DNA of 64,000 nt from NCBI GenBank assembly GCA_037013685.1, contig CM072893.1:15650736-15714735 (forward strand). The letters run 5' to 3'. The stretch is from Acridotheres tristis (Eukaryota; Chordata; Aves; Passeriformes; Sturnidae). The notes under the pieces were generated by a model. The model saw only the letters and a program-made list of their open reading frames with translations. It was not told where the DNA came from and did not search any database. Positions 61,591 through 64,000 of this stretch are shown one piece after another; position 1 is the stretch's first letter, and each line of letters opens with the position of its first letter. Position numbers and translations under genes: made by a program.

Positions 61591-64000
61591 CTTCCAAAAG
61601 ACAGAGGTATTAATGCATTGTGAAACCACTCTTTTTTAGAGACAGCTTCTGAAATCTGCATCCCAGGTCTGAAACCAAGCTCTTCATCGTGCCCATCAGA
61701 CTTGACAAACCACTGTCTAAGCAGCTTCTCTGCAGTGTCTTCAGCAGCGATGAACCAATGTCCCCTTTATACCTTGTATTTATTACAAGGCAGTAAGTCC
61801 CTTCCTCAATTGGAAGTTTTGCTTCTGCTCCACATCAAATGAACATCATCACCAACTAGGGATTAGAGTACAAAAGTAGGTGAAATTCATTTACTAGGGT
61901 GAGAAAATATAGAGAAACCTATCTTCTGCTAGCAGCTAAGCCCTAACTTTCACATTACCTTTGCTCTTTGGACAGTTGATCCTTGCTTATTTCACAACCA
62001 CTTTTATCTTCTCATCAACATTTATATCTTTAGCAGTCTGTTGCTTCTATAAAGAAACTCACTAGGGAACCATATAACACCTCTGTTCAACAGCTACTGT
62101 TTTGGCATTTTACTAATGAAGTTGGATATACTATAACAGATATATTTGAGATACAACACGTGACAAATCTGCTGTATTAAATTATAAAACACAACCAACA
62201 AGACATATCACACCTGTACCCCCCAGAAGCGTGAGTCGACTCCATAATCTCCCTCTTAATAGCAGAAGCACAAATAAAACAGGAAAAAAAACCAGTTGTA
62301 ATATACAGCAATGACCAGTAACAAAACAGCAGCAAACCAGAGTCCACATTTCAAGCTTCACCAGGCTCAAAGAGTGGACACACTTTGGGATGACACCAGC
62401 ATTCTCCTCTGATAATACCAAGTGTCTGAAGAACACAGTATGAATTTGAAAGAGACTAAACATTCTTCCTGCTGTTTTCTGAATTTACTGCTTGAACAAG
62501 GGTTAACTTGAATTTCTTAGTTACTGGCAAGCCTGAGGAAGAAGCAGTGCCATTATGCCATTTATTCTTTTCCTGTATAAATTAATGAAAATCAGTCACT
62601 GTTATTTTACCAGCACAGACACTGCTCAGACTCTGATCTCTAAACTGGTCATATCTTCACCTCAGGCTCTGTATATTCCCTGCCAATGATTTTCTCTATA
62701 CAACTTGAAGTTTGGAGGCACTGTGGCCAAAACTTCATATTGTGGGTGCTCCTAACAGTTTGGACTTTCTGGGGCTGAATTATGAGAATATATTCTAAGA
62801 GAATACTACCTGCATCATTTCCTAGTCAAGTCTGAGGGGGTTTTGCAATACAGTATACAATAGTTCAAGTTTACAGTAAAGAAAAGGAAAAAAGTCAGTT
62901 TTCTCACTACTGAATACAGACTCAACACAACTCACCAGCACACTTCCAACCAAATCCACCGTGAATGAATAAATATAAAAATGAGTAAATATATTATGAA
63001 GGCACTATTTAACAATCCTACAGTATTAATGCCAGCTTCTTATATGGTTGGTAAAAAATTATGCTTCAGGAACTGTGCAACGAAGGACTAAGGGTGGGAA
63101 AGAGCTTAGAAGCTTTCAGGAAGAAACAAAGGCACAATGGGTTTGAAGACATAATGAGTATGAGTACTTGAACTTATTCTCAAAAATTCTATCACAAAAA
63201 TACTTATGTGAAGATAACAGATGATAAAACATTTCAGAAAGACTACACTTACTTGAATTACCAATGAAAAATACAACTGTTTTAAAAAGCGAGCAAGGCT
63301 TGAGAAGATCATAATGGCTCCTGGGAAAGAACAGACTGTCCAGAAGAGAAAAGGCAGGTGGGTTAGGCATTCATTAGTAGATGGGTAACAAATTGGTGGA
63401 ATATAATTTGATATGTAAGAAAAAGAGCTGGAGTTAAAACCAGCTTTAAGAACCATATAGTTCTGAACACACTGCAAGGACATTGCATTTCCAAATATCC
63501 AATCACCTTAACTTCAGAGCAGAACCCTCTGTCTGCTTGTGCAGAGAAAGCCTCTAATCAATGATGTATACAGGTAATGACTGGCCAAAGATCACTTAGA
63601 AGCATTACACCACTCAAAATTAAAAACACAAGGGGTAAAGCAAGCAATCAAGGCAGTTAACCAGGGAACAAGGCATTCATAAAACAAACATTCAAAATCA
63701 TCACAGGACTCCCAGCACTCCCAAAACTGACAGGTTTCCTCCAGGATTTCAGTGCAGGTGAATTAGTGGAGATTAAAAGTTGTTTCAAAACCTAAGGGCG
63801 TCCATGAAGTGGACACAACGCATTTCTTCTTCACACTGGCAACTCTACACTTTAGGAGAAAATTCCTCTCAAGGGTGCAATATAAAACTTAATAAGAGGA
63901 CTTTAACATAACAGAAATTAAATGCAAGAAAAATCAATCAATCACAATTCTGTTTTTCTGATGTAACTACTCAAGATAGCTGATTTTATAAAGAAATCAG

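Larger units (their letters stand above)
46283..64000 (-). other. Probable ZSWIM8 intron 1 (5' part outside window)
   Basis: 17.7 kb of AT-rich DNA upstream of ZSWIM8 exon 2. I searched both strands for the conserved acidic N-terminal exon (MELMFAEWEDG type), for a CpG-island promoter and for neighbouring human-synteny genes, and recognised none. It holds an old CR1/L3-like relic near 49364, small tandem duplications, a dinucleotide-like tract at 53341-53375 and T/A homopolymers (for example about 47548). Part of it could be upstream intergenic DNA if exon 1 is missing from the assembly. Confidence 0.6.

Noticed and set aside
1..64000. CRISPR arrays, tRNA/rRNA genes, prophage or operon structures
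   Set aside because: None seen; the window is vertebrate nuclear DNA with spliced genes.

Overview
The window is a piece of a vertebrate nuclear genome, most likely a bird. Genes are split into many short exons with GT-AG introns, and the coding sequence matches two conserved vertebrate genes. One clear transposable element is a 5'-truncated CR1 retroposon of the avian/reptilian type. Interspersed repeats are otherwise sparse, which favours a bird over a turtle or crocodilian. There are no operons, CRISPR arrays, IS elements or rRNA/tRNA genes that I can see.

Layout. Positions 1-6255 (+ strand) hold the last six coding exons of NDST2, the heparan sulfate N-deacetylase/N-sulfotransferase 2: the PAPS-dependent sulfotransferase half, ending in a TGA at 6253-6255. 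Its 3' UTR probably runs to about 6.7 kb or 7.9 kb, depending on which AATAAA is used. Positions about 7.9-13.4 kb are intergenic or alternative 3' UTR sequence with no gene I recognise. From 13840 to 46282 on the - strand lie 25 coding exons of ZSWIM8, whose stop codon is at 13840-13842. They give about 1,760 residues, essentially the whole protein except the first coding exon. All 25 exons join in frame with consistent phases. Positions 46283-64000 are AT-rich DNA without a recognisable exon, most simply ZSWIM8 intron 1 (and possibly upstream DNA), so exon 1 and the promoter lie beyond the right edge or were not recognised.

The two genes are convergent (tail to tail), the same arrangement I remember for human 10q22 (ZSWIM8-NDST2), so this is conserved synteny rather than a functional operon. 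NDST2 is a Golgi enzyme that makes N-sulfated glucosamine in heparan sulfate/heparin. ZSWIM8 is the substrate receptor of a cullin-RING ubiquitin ligase that drives target-directed microRNA degradation by marking Argonaute. No shared pathway is implied.

I did not find a new biological system. The points most worth checking are: adjacent BC-box and Cul2-box matches in one ZSWIM8 exon; two in-frame tandem splice acceptors in ZSWIM8 (a NAGNAG, and a 15-nt pair that adds or removes five residues); an intron 1 longer than 17 kb; a CR1 insertion about 50 nt from a ZSWIM8 splice donor; CpG-dense exons in AT-rich introns; an old CR1/L3-like relic; and a few perfect short hairpins near the gene 3' ends.
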